23,626 nucleotides of DNA from JABIKK01 sp964622835 (lineage in GTDB: Archaea > Nanobdellota > Nanobdellia > SCGC-AAA011-G17 > UBA489). The position numbers and the translations under genes are program-made. Each line of letters begins with the position of its first letter. Position 1 is the first letter of the stretch. The stretch is taken from positions 1 through 23,626 of the forward strand of contig CAZUSA010000005.1 in assembly GCA_964622835.1 (NCBI GenBank). Reading direction: 5' to 3'. The notes beneath the pieces were generated by a model. The model saw nothing but the letters and a program-made list of their open reading frames with translations. It made no database searches and had not been told where the DNA came from. Below, piece after piece: positions 1 to 7,962 of the stretch.

Positions 1-40
1 TAAAATACCACGTTCCCCCTCAAAATTCAAGCGAAGCTAT

Positions 41-49
41 GCTTATATA
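41..49 (+). promoter_or_regulatory. TATA box of the phosphatase-like gene
   Basis: CTTATATAT is centred about 27 nt before the ATG at 72. This is the spacing expected for a leaderless archaeal transcript, and it argues for that ATG over the in-frame upstream start at 39, which would lie inside the promoter. Confidence 0.5.
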
Positions 50-71
50 TTATTTCTACGTTTATAAGTGT

Positions 72-386
72 ATGAAGGTTTTATTCATCTGTAACCAGAA
101 TCTTAATAGGAGTAAGACAGCAGAACATCTCTTCAAAGATGTATTTACAACAAAGTCTGCTGGTTTGTACAATGAACATCCTGTAACGAAAGAAGACATT
201 GGTTGGGCTGATGGTATTATTGTTATGGAAGATCGTCAACGAGAAGAGATTGGAAAAAGATTTCCTAAGGAATACATCAAGAAGATTCTTTCATTAGATA
301 TTGACGATGTGTATGGATACAATCAACCTGAACTTGTTGAACTCCTCAATAAAAAGATGGAAGCAATTATGCCGACCATGCAATAA
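72..386 (+). CDS. Low-molecular-weight protein tyrosine phosphatase-like protein
   Basis: A 104-aa protein beginning MKVLFICNQNLNRSKTAEHL. C7-x5-R13-S14 is the phosphate-binding P-loop (CX5RS) of the LMW phosphatase / arsenate reductase fold, placed directly after the first beta strand as the family requires. The short length and the LDIDDVYGYNQPELVELL segment near the C-terminus resemble the COG4551 group of small predicted phosphatases, whose substrate is not established. The in-frame upstream start at 39 would add a hydrophobic extension overlapping the TATA box, so ATG 72 was chosen. The 3' end overlaps, tail to tail, the decayed YrdC fragment on the other strand. Family membership is seen; catalytic activity is inferred. 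Confidence 0.75.
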   Translation: MKVLFICNQNLNRSKTAEHLFKDVFTTKSAGLYNEHPVTKEDIGWADGIIVMEDRQREEIGKRFPKEYIKKILSLDIDDVYGYNQPELVELLNKKMEAIMPTMQ

Positions 387-614
387 ACTGGTTAACAGCT
401 TCTTCTTGTGAATCAAAGATCCTTGTTTCAGCTACGCTGAGATTGCATTTAAGATGACAGCTTTGTCAAGTGGTTCTTGTTTAATCGTATGAGCTTTTTC
501 TACAGCTTCTTTATTCAAGGCATCACAGCCAAAGGAGTAACAACTTTCTGAAGGATAAATAATAACGTCGCCGTTTTTCAATAATTCGAGTGCTTCTGTG
601 GTAGTCGTCATCAT
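367..614 (-). pseudogene. Truncated, frameshifted YrdC/Sua5-domain fragment
   Basis: From ATG 614 the reading TTTTEALELLKNGDVIIYPS, continuing to SFGCDALN and TIKQEPLDKAVIL, matches the N-terminus of the YrdC/Sua5 domain (threonylcarbamoyl-AMP synthase, which makes the t6A precursor). The frame stops at 432. A shift by one base near 440 opens another frame reading VAETRIFDSQEEAVNQFIAW, which ends at 367. Even joined, the two parts give only about 82 residues against roughly 180 or more for a whole domain, so the distal half is missing. The Lys-x-Arg substrate motif is also eroded, reading IKQEPLDK. The promoter at 641-650 is shared with the helicase gene and looks intact. This is best read as a gene remnant; an assembly error alone would not explain the missing half. 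Confidence 0.6.
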
Positions 615-640
615 ATCTCCTTGAATATCCATTATGAAAG

Positions 641-650
641 CTTTATAAAG
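641..650. promoter_or_regulatory. Palindromic TATA box between divergent genes
   Basis: CTTTATAAAG is a perfect 10-bp palindrome. Its centre lies 25.5 nt before the helicase ATG (671) on the + strand and about 31 nt before the YrdC-fragment ATG (614) on the - strand, so one TBP site could direct leaderless transcription both ways. The bidirectional use is inferred. Confidence 0.5.
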
Positions 651-670
651 TGACCTCAGAAGAACTGGGT

Positions 671-2259
671 ATGGTAACAAAAAAAACGTTCAAAACATTG
701 GTAGAACCGGCATTATATGATGTTTTAACAGATTTAGGGTTTGATGAACCAACACCTATTCAAGAACAGTCCTTTCAATTGATCAAAGAGGGCCATGATA
801 TGGTCTGTCAATCCAGTACCGGATCAGGTAAGACATTAGCATTCGCTTTGCCCTTATCGGAAATGATTAGTTATCGTGATGGATTATCAGCATTAATTTT
901 AGTTCCAACGAGAGAATTATGTGAGCAAGTAGCGCAAGAGTTCAAGAAAGTAACGAAGCATAATAAATTAAATGTCTTAGAAGTCTATGGTGGTGTTTCT
1001 ATTGTTAATCAAATTCGCAAAGTACCGAAGGCTCATGTTGTTGTTGCAACGCCCGGAAGACTATGTGATTTAATTGATCGTCGTGCTATTGATTTGAAGC
1101 ATGTTAAAACAGTTGTTCTTGATGAAGCTGATCGTATGTTAGATATGGGATTCATTAAAGATGTAGAATATATTCTTGAAAAAACACCGCGTGAAAGACA
1201 AACGTTAATGTTTAGTGCAACGATTCAACCTGAAATTGATCATCTTATTCGTCGTCACATGGATAGGCCTAAGAATATTAAAATTAAAGAACATGTTGAT
1301 CGTAGTTTGTTAAAACAATTTTTTTATGTTGTTGATGGTCGTGATCGGTTTGATTTGTTAGTTCATTTATTACGTGAAGAACGTGCACCGTATGCTATTG
1401 TGTTTTGTGGTACACGACGTATGGTTGATTTGGTTGCAAAGAATTTGAATAATATTGGTTTGGATGCGCATGCTATTCATGGTGGACTTACACAAAACGC
1501 TCGTAAGAAAGTAATGGAATCATTCCACGGTAAGAACACACACATTTTAGTGGCAAGTGATATTGCTGCACGCGGTATTGATGTGCGTATGTTGTCACAC
1601 GTGTATAATTATGATGTTCCAAAGACAGCGCAAGATTATACCCATCGTATTGGTCGTACGGCTCGTGCTGGTCAAGAAGGTGTTGCTGTTACGTTAGTAT
1701 CTCATAAAGATTTTGATAATTTCCGTCATGTCCAACGTGATAAAACATTAGATATTGTTGAGTTAGATCCTCCACAAGTAGAACATGTGCCGTTTGTTAA
1801 GTCCGTGCCTCGTTCTGGCGGTTCGTTTGGTCGTGGTGCACGTAATAGTGGTCGTTCTTCGTTTGGTCGTCGTCGTGAGTCTGGTGATCGTCGTTCATCT
1901 AGTAGAAGTCCNNNNNNNNNNNNNNNNNNNNNNNNNNNNNNNNNNNNNNNNNNNNNNNNNNNNNNNNNNNNNNNNNNNNNNNNNNNNNNNNNNNNNNNNN
2001 NNNNNNNNNNNCTTCGTTTGGTCGTCGTCGTGAGTCTGGTGATCGTCGTTCATCTAGTAGAAGTCCCCGTCGTGAATCAAGCGGTCGTTCATCTAGTAGA
2101 AGTCCCCGTCGTGAATCAAGCGGTCGTGGTTTTAGTCGTTCCGGACCGAGAAGATCTACAGCAAGTAGAAGTCCACGTCGTGAATCAAGCGGTCGTTCAT
2201 CTTCACGTTCAAGTAGTCCAAGAAGACGTTCGCCTTCACGCAGTCAAGGGAAAAGATAA
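671..2259 (+). CDS. DEAD-box RNA helicase with Arg/Ser-repeat C-terminal tail
   Basis: ATP-dependent RNA helicase. All core motifs are visible in order: Q motif (GFDEPTPIQ), Walker A (SSTGSGKT), PTRELCEQ, TPGR, DEAD, SAT in the first RecA domain; FCGT, ARGID and HRIGRTAR in the second. After about residue 370 comes a Gly/Arg/Ser tail with three SPRRESSGR units. The 100-N gap (1912-2011) is flanked by identical 55-bp sequences. Read straight through, the frame becomes Val-rich nonsense, but removing Ns plus one copy (155 nt) gives a continuous 477-aa protein ending SRSQGKR at TAA 2257-2259. ATG 671 fits the TATA box; GTG 650 would sit inside it. The role is probably RNA or ribosome remodelling, with the basic tail binding RNA (inference). 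Confidence 0.9.
1857..2066. other. Scaffold gap with duplicated 55-bp flanks (assembly artefact)
   Basis: Positions 1857-1911 and 2012-2066 are identical and enclose exactly 100 Ns. This is what results when two contigs that overlap by the assembly k-mer are scaffolded without merging. The true sequence most likely has one copy and no gap. Confidence 0.85.
2047..2124 (+). repeat. 39-bp tandem repeat encoding RSSSRSPRRESSG
   Basis: Two perfect 39-bp units lie at 2047-2085 and 2086-2124, each encoding the 13-residue unit RSSSRSPRRESSG of the helicase tail. Degenerate versions continue to about 2230. The repetition probably caused the assembly break just upstream, so the real copy number could be higher. 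Confidence 0.75.
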
Positions 2260-2275
2260 GAGTTTATTCTAAAGA

Positions 2276-2283
2276 TTTATATA
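2276..2283 (+). promoter_or_regulatory. TATA box of the multicopper oxidase gene
   Basis: TTTATATA is centred about 27 nt before the GTG at 2307, supporting GTG as a leaderless start. Confidence 0.5.
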
Positions 2284-2306
2284 AGCAAAAAAAGGAAAAT
2301 AAAAAG

Positions 2307-3938
2307 GTGAACAAAAATATATTTATTGTTGTAGGTATTATTCTTATAGTTTTTTTTATAGTCCCACAAGAACAAGAACCTGAAATGATGGACATGCATG
2401 GTATGCCTTGCCATCAGATGGGTGATGGTAGTTGGATGGGTGATTGTGATGAATCAACAGAGGCTATGATGGATATGCCAGTGATGATGGCTGAAGGATT
2501 TCTTGTAGAAGAGATGCATATGTTGGCATCGTTGCCTTCTTCAAATCCTCCTTCTATGGTTACAGTGGAAGACGGTGAAACATTTGCATTGTCAGCAGAT
2601 GTTGTTCGTCACACTATTAACGGTAAAGAGTATGCTATGTATGGATACAATCAACAAATTCCAGGTCCTATTATTAAAGTAGCAAAAGAATCAACAATAA
2701 CTGTTGCATTTACAAATAATATTGATCAAGAGACAACTATTCATTGGCATGGGTTACGTCATGATAATAAGGATGATGGTGTTCCGGGTGTAAGTCAAGA
2801 TCCTGTACAACCGGGTGAAACATTTGAGTACACCGTGTATTTCCCTGATGATGGTGTTTATTGGTATCATCCGCATGTTCGTGAAGATCTTCAACAAGAT
2901 TTTGGTCTTGCAGGAAATATGTTAGTGTTTCCTAGTACGAAAGCACCTGTGAATAAAGAAGAAGTAATTATGCTTGATGATATACTTATTGAACAAGGTG
3001 AGTTTGTGCCATATGGTGAAGAACATGCTAACTTTGCTTTAATGGGGAGGTTCGGTAATACAATGTTAGTTAATGGACAAACAGCATATGTATTGGAGGC
3101 TAACAAGGGTGATGTTGTTCGTTTATATCTCACGAATGTTGCAAATGTTCGTCCATTTAACCTGCACATTGATGGTGTGCAAATGAAATTGGTAGGTAGT
3201 GATATGGGTATGTATGAACATGAAATGATCATTGATAACATTATTATTGCTCCTGCAGAACGATACATTGTTGATGTTTACCTTGAAAATGAAGGTTCAT
3301 ATAACATTGAAAATAAAAATCCTCAGAAAACATACATGATGGGGTCTATTGTTGTTACTGCTGAATCATCTCAAGATGATTATTCTGCAGAGTTTAACAC
3401 ACTCCATACAAATAATGATGTGCAACAAGATATTGCATCATTCAAAGAATGGTTTACTAAACCAGTTGATTATACCTTAGATTTAACTGTAGAAATGGAT
3501 ATGGTGCACATGATGGACATGGCAGACCATGACGATGATGGGGGTATTGAATGGGAAGACAGTATGAAGATGATGAATAAACAAATGACTACTGAAGAAG
3601 TTACATGGATTATACAAGATCAAGAAACAAACAAACAAAATATGGATTTTACTATGCAGGCAAATGTTGGTGATGTGATAAAAATACGATTAGTAAATGA
3701 TCCTGATTCGGCACATCCTATGCAACATCCTATGCATTTACATGGGCAACGATTTTTAGTACTCAACAACAACGGCGTCCCTAATGATAACCTTGTTTGG
3801 AAAGATACGGTGCTTGTTCCAAAGGGGAGCACAATAGACATTCTTGTTGATGTGACTAATCCTGGTGAATGGATGATGCATTGTCATATTGCAGAACATT
3901 TAGAAGCGGGCATGATGACCTCGTTGATGGTATCATAA
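2307..3938 (+). CDS. Exported Met-rich multicopper oxidase
   Basis: Three-domain laccase-like oxidase of 543 aa that couples substrate oxidation to O2 reduction. All four copper-ligand segments are visible: HWHG (146-149), WYHPH (186-190), HPMHLHGQRF near 480, and H525-C526-H527-x3-H531-x4-M536, where C526 bridges T1 to T3 and M536 is the axial T1 ligand. Residues 4-20 are a signal or anchor helix. Two Met/His-rich stretches, around residues 27-61 (MMDMHGMPCHQM and following) and roughly 395-425 (MDMVHMMDMADH), recall the Met-rich copper-binding segments of cuprous oxidases such as CueO, so Cu(I) detoxification is the likely role; laccase activity on organic substrates is the alternative. GTG start fits the TATA box. 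The YdeI-like gene follows after 4 nt, so the two are probably cotranscribed. Confidence 0.9.
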   Translation: MNKNIFIVVGIILIVFFIVPQEQEPEMMDMHGMPCHQMGDGSWMGDCDESTEAMMDMPVMMAEGFLVEEMHMLASLPSSNPPSMVTVEDGETFALSADVVRHTINGKEYAMYGYNQQIPGPIIKVAKESTITVAFTNNIDQETTIHWHGLRHDNKDDGVPGVSQDPVQPGETFEYTVYFPDDGVYWYHPHVREDLQQDFGLAGNMLVFPSTKAPVNKEEVIMLDDILIEQGEFVPYGEEHANFALMGRFGNTMLVNGQTAYVLEANKGDVVRLYLTNVANVRPFNLHIDGVQMKLVGSDMGMYEHEMIIDNIIIAPAERYIVDVYLENEGSYNIENKNPQKTYMMGSIVVTAESSQDDYSAEFNTLHTNNDVQQDIASFKEWFTKPVDYTLDLTVEMDMVHMMDMADHDDDGGIEWEDSMKMMNKQMTTEEVTWIIQDQETNKQNMDFTMQANVGDVIKIRLVNDPDSAHPMQHPMHLHGQRFLVLNNNGVPNDNLVWKDTVLVPKGSTIDILVDVTNPGEWMMHCHIAEHLEAGMMTSLMVS

Positions 3939-3942
3939 GAAT

Positions 3943-4515
3943 ATGGAAGTAAAGAGGGTTACAGTATTTTTAAAAGAAGATTTTCGTACGTGGTTACAGA
4001 AGTATCATCAAAAAGAAAAGAAAGTTGAACTTGTGTTACATAAGCGCCATACAAAAAAGAATGCACCAACGCATCGTGAATTAATGGAGGAAGCTATTTG
4101 TTTTGGATGGATTGATACTATAGTAAAACGAAGAGATGAAGACACGTACATTCGTACGTTTACGCGAAGAACAGATAAAAGTAATTGGAGTGATAACACG
4201 TTATCATATGCTAAACAATTGGTTAAAGAAAAACGTATGACGCCGTTTGGTTTAGCGTTTTATGAAGAAGGTAAAAAGAAACCAACGCTTGACCATGGTA
4301 TTCCTAAGAATCCTTCTATGCCGTTAGCATTAAAGAAAGCATTAGCTAAAGAACCTCTAGCACAAAAGAAGTTTGAAGCATTTCCTCCATCAATTAAACG
4401 TATGTTGTTTCGTTGGATGTTACGTGCAAAACGTCCTGAAACGTTAGAAAAGAGAATTAATGTAACAGTAGAAAGGGCAAAAGAAGGGGAAACAGCATTT
4501 TCAAGTACACAATAA
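3943..4515 (+). CDS. YdeI/OmpD-associated family protein
   Basis: A 190-aa protein with the family landmarks: an N-terminal segment of the type FRTWLQKYHQKEKKVELVLH, then LMEEAICFGWIDT, RTFTRRTDKSNWSDNT and a basic C-terminal helical part with FPPSIKRMLFRWML. It matches the YdeI / YjbR-CyaY-like group (COG4430), linked in bacteria to bacteriocin or peptide resistance but without a known reaction. No signal peptide is present, so it is probably cytoplasmic. It starts 4 nt after the multicopper oxidase stop, suggesting one transcript, and ends only 4 nt from the convergent protease stop. Family assignment is fairly sure; function is unknown. Confidence 0.75.
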   Translation: MEVKRVTVFLKEDFRTWLQKYHQKEKKVELVLHKRHTKKNAPTHRELMEEAICFGWIDTIVKRRDEDTYIRTFTRRTDKSNWSDNTLSYAKQLVKEKRMTPFGLAFYEEGKKKPTLDHGIPKNPSMPLALKKALAKEPLAQKKFEAFPPSIKRMLFRWMLRAKRPETLEKRINVTVERAKEGETAFSSTQ

Positions 4516-4519
4516 GGTT

Positions 4520-6856
4520 TTACAAGCAAAGAGTAGTTCCTGTTACTGGATTAAACGTACATGCTGATTGATTTGTTTCATTGGTTAGACCACGTGGATT
4601 ATTATTACATAATGAGGTTGCAGGAAATGATGTTTGATCGGTAAGTATTTCTCCGTAGGATTGTGATACAGCACTAACCGTGCCCACACCATCACCTTCA
4701 CTAACAGCACTAACAATAAATTGGACAGTTGTACTTGCACCACTTGCAAGATAAGGAATAATCGTTACATATTCATCAGTGATAGTAAAGCTATCTGGTA
4801 AAGTAAGATCAATATTAATATTATGTGCAGGCAGATCACCTGTGTTGGTGACGCGCATTGTTAAGGGGAGATTTGATGTGCAAGGGAATACTTTTGGTAC
4901 AGGCTTGTTTTCTATGAAACTAAATGCTTCAACAGTGAGTGATGGTCCACTTACGAGATTAAGATTGTCATTTGCAGCAAGAGCAACGTCTTCAACACTA
5001 CCTGTTAGTACTGTTGGCATAACAACTTTGATAACACTTGCATCATAAGAATTATCATACATTACTTGTTCAATATTTCGTCCGACATATTCACTTTGAT
5101 CAATGTAAGTATTTGTTGCTTCTTCAAACAAATACACATTAACATCATTAACAAGACCGACATCGTTGAGAAGGTGGCGATTCCACACTGCAGTAACCGT
5201 ATCGTATGCTATTCCTTGTGATTGATAATACACAGGTACATTTTCTGTTAGAATAATATCACGAACATTGTCTGCATCAAAAAATGCTTCGGTCATGTCT
5301 AAGTATCCATATCCCCATCGCGTATCTGGTCCGTCAACACCTGGTGCATGGGTTATTTCATCACGATCTTCTGCACTGTTAATCATGAGTGCACGAACAC
5401 CACGTGCGGATAACCCTCCATATTGTTGTAAAAGAACGGCAGATCCAGCTGCGTGTGGACTGGCAAAACTTGTGCCACTGCCGGTTGTTGTTCCTGATGG
5501 TTGATTGTAAATGCCTGCTCCTTCAATAACACGTCCGGGTGCAACAATGTCTGGTTTAATACGTGTTTCAAAACTATTGCAAATACCTGTTGGTCCATAA
5601 CTACTGGAATCATAAATAACATCGTCTGTTCTATCAACAGTGTTTTTGTCATAACTTGCACCGACAGCGACAATGTTGTATCCTGCTCCTGGTTGGGTAA
5701 CACCTTTCCATGCAGCAAAGCCTTGGTTACCTGCAGATTTGAAGGTGTTTACATCAAGGGTGTCAATAACACCATCAAAGTATTTTGCATAGACGTCATC
5801 GCCACAATCAGCAGAACTTCCTAAGTTATATGCTAAACTCATGGTAATGAGATCTGCATCATCACCAAATCCATTAAGTGCCCAACTGACCGCTTGTTTA
5901 GAACTAATGAAATCTTTAATGCGGCCGTTATAGAAGCGTTCAATGTTTGGTGCAACACCATGATAGAATCCATCATCACTACCAATGATGCTGGCAACTA
6001 AGGTATCGTGGTTGTTTGTAGGGTTTGTAGAGCTACAACCAAACCAGAAACATTTATTTTTCCAGGTAATATGGTCTAAAAAGGTGTGGTTAACAAGTAT
6101 GCCGTCTAGGTTGAGAAATAAGAGGTCTGCTGTTGCACCGTCATATCCTGCATTATGAAAGGTTTGGACACCTGTTGTAGGAACACTCACGTCTGATTCT
6201 TGTATGGCAGTACCGTGGTCTAAATAAATATGTTTAATATGTCTATTACGTGCGATAATAATCAGATTTTGAAGGGAAATATCTTGGATGAAGATTCTAT
6301 TCGTTAAAATATCTTGTTCATACACAACGTCTTCCATCTCGTCTAACATAATAACAACACTTCGTTGTTCTCGTTTGTATTTTTTACGTAAAAAGTTAGT
6401 AACTATTTTGTTCCGTTCTGTTTGTAATGTTTCAAGATGGGCAAGTGTTGTTTTGTGTTTTTTTCCACGGAGTGCATGTTTTTCAAGGACAGTATGTAAC
6501 GTCGCCATAAACTGTGGATCATTTGCATAATATAATTCCTTAAGTGTTGTTTCTTTTGATGCATACTCTAAGGAATCTTTTACTTGGGTAAACTGTTCTC
6601 GTAAGTGTTCACGCGTAGATGCAATTTCCCTATCAAGACGAAAGGTTTTTTTCCGAAGGTGTTCACGAATGGTTTCTGCATTGGGTGTTGTTAATGCAAG
6701 AACAACATCAAAGGATTCATGCGGTGTTGCTTGAACACGTTCTTTAAGTTCACGATCAACGGTTGGTTTTGCAATGATGGCAGGAAGGAGTATAAGAAGT
6801 GAAACAAAGAGTAATAAAATAAAGATACTTCGGTGGTGTCTACCCTCTTCTTTCAT
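4520..6856 (-). CDS. Secreted subtilisin-like serine protease (S8) with long propeptide
   Basis: A 778-aa protein from ATG 6856, with a signal helix (RSIFILLLFVSLLILLPAIIA) close to the N-terminus. Residues about 30-225 form a long, charged, partly coiled-coil pro-region. The catalytic domain shows Asp251 (FLNLDGI), His283 (NNHDTLVASI), oxyanion Asn377 (SAGNQG) and Ser463 (GSGTSFASPH). The Asp motif lacks the usual Thr/Ser between Asp and Gly. The C-terminal roughly 230 residues are predicted beta-rich, with an MRVTNTGDLPAHNINIDLTL segment typical of CARDB/DUF11-like domains. Several Cys (CFWFGC and others) may form disulfides outside the cell. ATG 6907 would overlap the cupin gene and bury the signal peptide; a TTAAAAG box about 27 nt before 6856 supports the later start. 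Likely scavenging or surface-protein processing. Confidence 0.88.
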   Translation of the reverse strand: MKEEGRHHRSIFILLLFVSLLILLPAIIAKPTVDRELKERVQATPHESFDVVLALTTPNAETIREHLRKKTFRLDREIASTREHLREQFTQVKDSLEYASKETTLKELYYANDPQFMATLHTVLEKHALRGKKHKTTLAHLETLQTERNKIVTNFLRKKYKREQRSVVIMLDEMEDVVYEQDILTNRIFIQDISLQNLIIIARNRHIKHIYLDHGTAIQESDVSVPTTGVQTFHNAGYDGATADLLFLNLDGILVNHTFLDHITWKNKCFWFGCSSTNPTNNHDTLVASIIGSDDGFYHGVAPNIERFYNGRIKDFISSKQAVSWALNGFGDDADLITMSLAYNLGSSADCGDDVYAKYFDGVIDTLDVNTFKSAGNQGFAAWKGVTQPGAGYNIVAVGASYDKNTVDRTDDVIYDSSSYGPTGICNSFETRIKPDIVAPGRVIEGAGIYNQPSGTTTGSGTSFASPHAAGSAVLLQQYGGLSARGVRALMINSAEDRDEITHAPGVDGPDTRWGYGYLDMTEAFFDADNVRDIILTENVPVYYQSQGIAYDTVTAVWNRHLLNDVGLVNDVNVYLFEEATNTYIDQSEYVGRNIEQVMYDNSYDASVIKVVMPTVLTGSVEDVALAANDNLNLVSGPSLTVEAFSFIENKPVPKVFPCTSNLPLTMRVTNTGDLPAHNINIDLTLPDSFTITDEYVTIIPYLASGASTTVQFIVSAVSEGDGVGTVSAVSQSYGEILTDQTSFPATSLCNNNPRGLTNETNQSACTFNPVTGTTLCL

Positions 6857-6881
6857 GGTTTTACAAGAGAGGTAGTCCCTT

Positions 6882-7238
6882 TTAAGAATGTCGTTGATAT
6901 TTATCATCTAACCGTACGATGTCTTTTTCATCAAAGACCCCAAAAGATATTTCAAGTATACACACAGAATCATCTGTTGTGGTAATACGATGCTTTGTTT
7001 TTTTTGGAATAAAAAATTCATCTCCTGCTGTTGCTGTGTGTTCTATTTCTCCAACAGTAATAGTAGCACTGCCTGAAATAACTCGCCAAAATTCTTCTCG
7101 TTTATGGTGATATTGTAAACTCAATTGTTCGTTTGCTTTGACGTTAAGGAGTTTAACAGTGCTTATTTCATTATGTGTGAACTGTTCAAAATTTCCCCAA
7201 GGGCGCTCTTCTGTGTAGGTTTTCATAATTTGTTCCAT
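6882..7238 (-). CDS. Cupin, mannose-6-phosphate isomerase type II-like
   Basis: A 118-aa single-domain cupin. The pattern ERPWGNFEQF, VKLLNVKANEQLSLQYHHKR, EFWRVISGSATITVG, FFIPKKTKHRI, ILEISFGVFDEKDIVRLDDKYQR is that of the phosphomannose isomerase domain found at the C-terminus of mannose-1-phosphate guanylyltransferases, here free-standing. H43, H44, the Glu of REEFW and H82 are the probable metal ligands. It would interconvert fructose-6-P and mannose-6-P for GDP-mannose and surface-glycan synthesis. The ATG at 7238 was chosen over 7289 because the palindromic TATA box at 7263-7272 lies inside the longer reading and about 29 nt before 7238. The subtilase gene follows downstream on the same strand. 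Confidence 0.82.
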   Translation of the reverse strand: MEQIMKTYTEERPWGNFEQFTHNEISTVKLLNVKANEQLSLQYHHKREEFWRVISGSATITVGEIEHTATAGDEFFIPKKTKHRITTTDDSVCILEISFGVFDEKDIVRLDDKYQRHS

Positions 7239-7262
7239 GTATACAACAAAGTAAGACAGTAC

Positions 7263-7272
7263 ATTTATAAAT
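7263..7272. promoter_or_regulatory. Palindromic TATA box between cupin and YceI genes
   Basis: ATTTATAAAT is a perfect 10-bp palindrome centred 26.5 nt before the YceI ATG (7294, +) and 29.5 nt before the cupin ATG (7238, -). It is the only good TATA element in the 55-nt divergent intergenic region. Confidence 0.55.
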
Positions 7273-7293
7273 AGTTCTTTATGATACAAAGTG

Positions 7294-7860
7294 ATGAAAG
7301 CCTGGTTATTATTCGTTCTTTTGTTTTTCGTAGCATGTAGTCAAGTTCCTGAAGATGTTCCTGAAGCGACGATTGTTACTGATGAACCAGAAACTGTTGA
7401 TGATACTGTTCCACTAACATCTACAACAGAAGTTCCTGTTAATATGGGAGCAAGTACGTTTGAGTTTGAAGGGTTCGCTCCAGGTAAATCCCATGTTGGT
7501 ACCTTTGATGCAATGGATGGTGTTATTGTACGTGATGATGCTATTGTGGGATTTAAAGGAACGATTCAAGCAGCAAGTGTGTCTACAGGTATTGGAAATT
7601 TAGATGATCACTTAAAGACTGATGATTTCTTTGACGTTGTAGTCTATCCTGAAATTATGTTTACAAGTACATCGTTAGATAATGATATGTTTACAGGTGA
7701 TTTAACCTTCCATGGTGTCACCAATGAAGTATCTTTTCCCGTTACAATAGCAGATAATACAATTACTGCTGATTTCTTATTAGATACAACACCGTTTAAC
7801 ATGAAATATTTGGGTGTTGACAAGGACGTACGTATTGCGTTTATGATTGTTGCACAGTAG
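7294..7860 (+). CDS. YceI-family lipoprotein
   Basis: A 188-aa protein. Its N-terminal hydrophobic stretch ends in FFVACSQ, a lipobox with the Cys at residue 15, followed by an acidic Pro/Thr linker (to about 50). The rest matches the YceI lipocalin-like beta-barrel that binds polyisoprenoids: STFEFEGFAPGKSHVGTFD, NLDDHLKTDDFFDVVVYPEI, GDLTFHGVTNEVSFPV and FNMKYLGVDKDVRIAF. The HLKTDDFFD and GVT/V-V signatures are clear. It is anchored outside the membrane and probably carries an isoprenoid or quinone-like lipid. GTG 7291 is an alternative start one codon earlier. The 3' end overlaps by 20 nt the small DUF5522-like gene on the opposite strand. Confidence 0.87.
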   Translation: MKAWLLFVLLFFVACSQVPEDVPEATIVTDEPETVDDTVPLTSTTEVPVNMGASTFEFEGFAPGKSHVGTFDAMDGVIVRDDAIVGFKGTIQAASVSTGIGNLDDHLKTDDFFDVVVYPEIMFTSTSLDNDMFTGDLTFHGVTNEVSFPVTIADNTITADFLLDTTPFNMKYLGVDKDVRIAFMIVAQ

Positions 7861-7960
7861 TGCTTCCTTCTTCATATTGTGGACTATACGGGCAGTTATA
7901 ACATCGTCTGCCACAGCATGATTTTTGTTCTAAAAGTACTTCACGAGATAACGGTTCCAT
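7841..7960 (-). CDS. DUF5522-like 39-aa Cys-rich protein
   Basis: A very small gene: ATG at 7960, TAA at 7841-7843. Its core CCGRRCYNCPY has the CC-x3-C-x2-CPY pattern of DUF5522, usually written CCGNGCxHCPY, with four Cys (15, 16, 20, 23) able to bind a metal ion. It starts 2 nt after the bacilliredoxin stop, so it is the third gene of a tightly packed operon, and it runs 20 nt antisense into the end of the YceI gene. Function is unknown; the neighbourhood points to thiol or metal chemistry in the cytoplasm. Confidence 0.7.
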   Translation of the reverse strand: MEPLSREVLLEQKSCCGRRCYNCPYSPQYEEGSTTVQQS

Positions 7961-7962
7961 TA

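Noticed and set aside
1857..2066. True direct repeat or insertion flanks around the Ns
   Set aside because: The 55-bp length is the same at two unrelated gaps and collapse restores frames in both, so an assembly artefact is simpler.
2047..2230. CRISPR-like array in the short repeats
   Set aside because: The repeats are contiguous, in frame and encode Arg/Ser units; there are no spacers.
4008..4529. Antisense ORFs opposite the YdeI-like gene
   Set aside because: Composition mirrors the + strand gene; no domain or promoter supports them.
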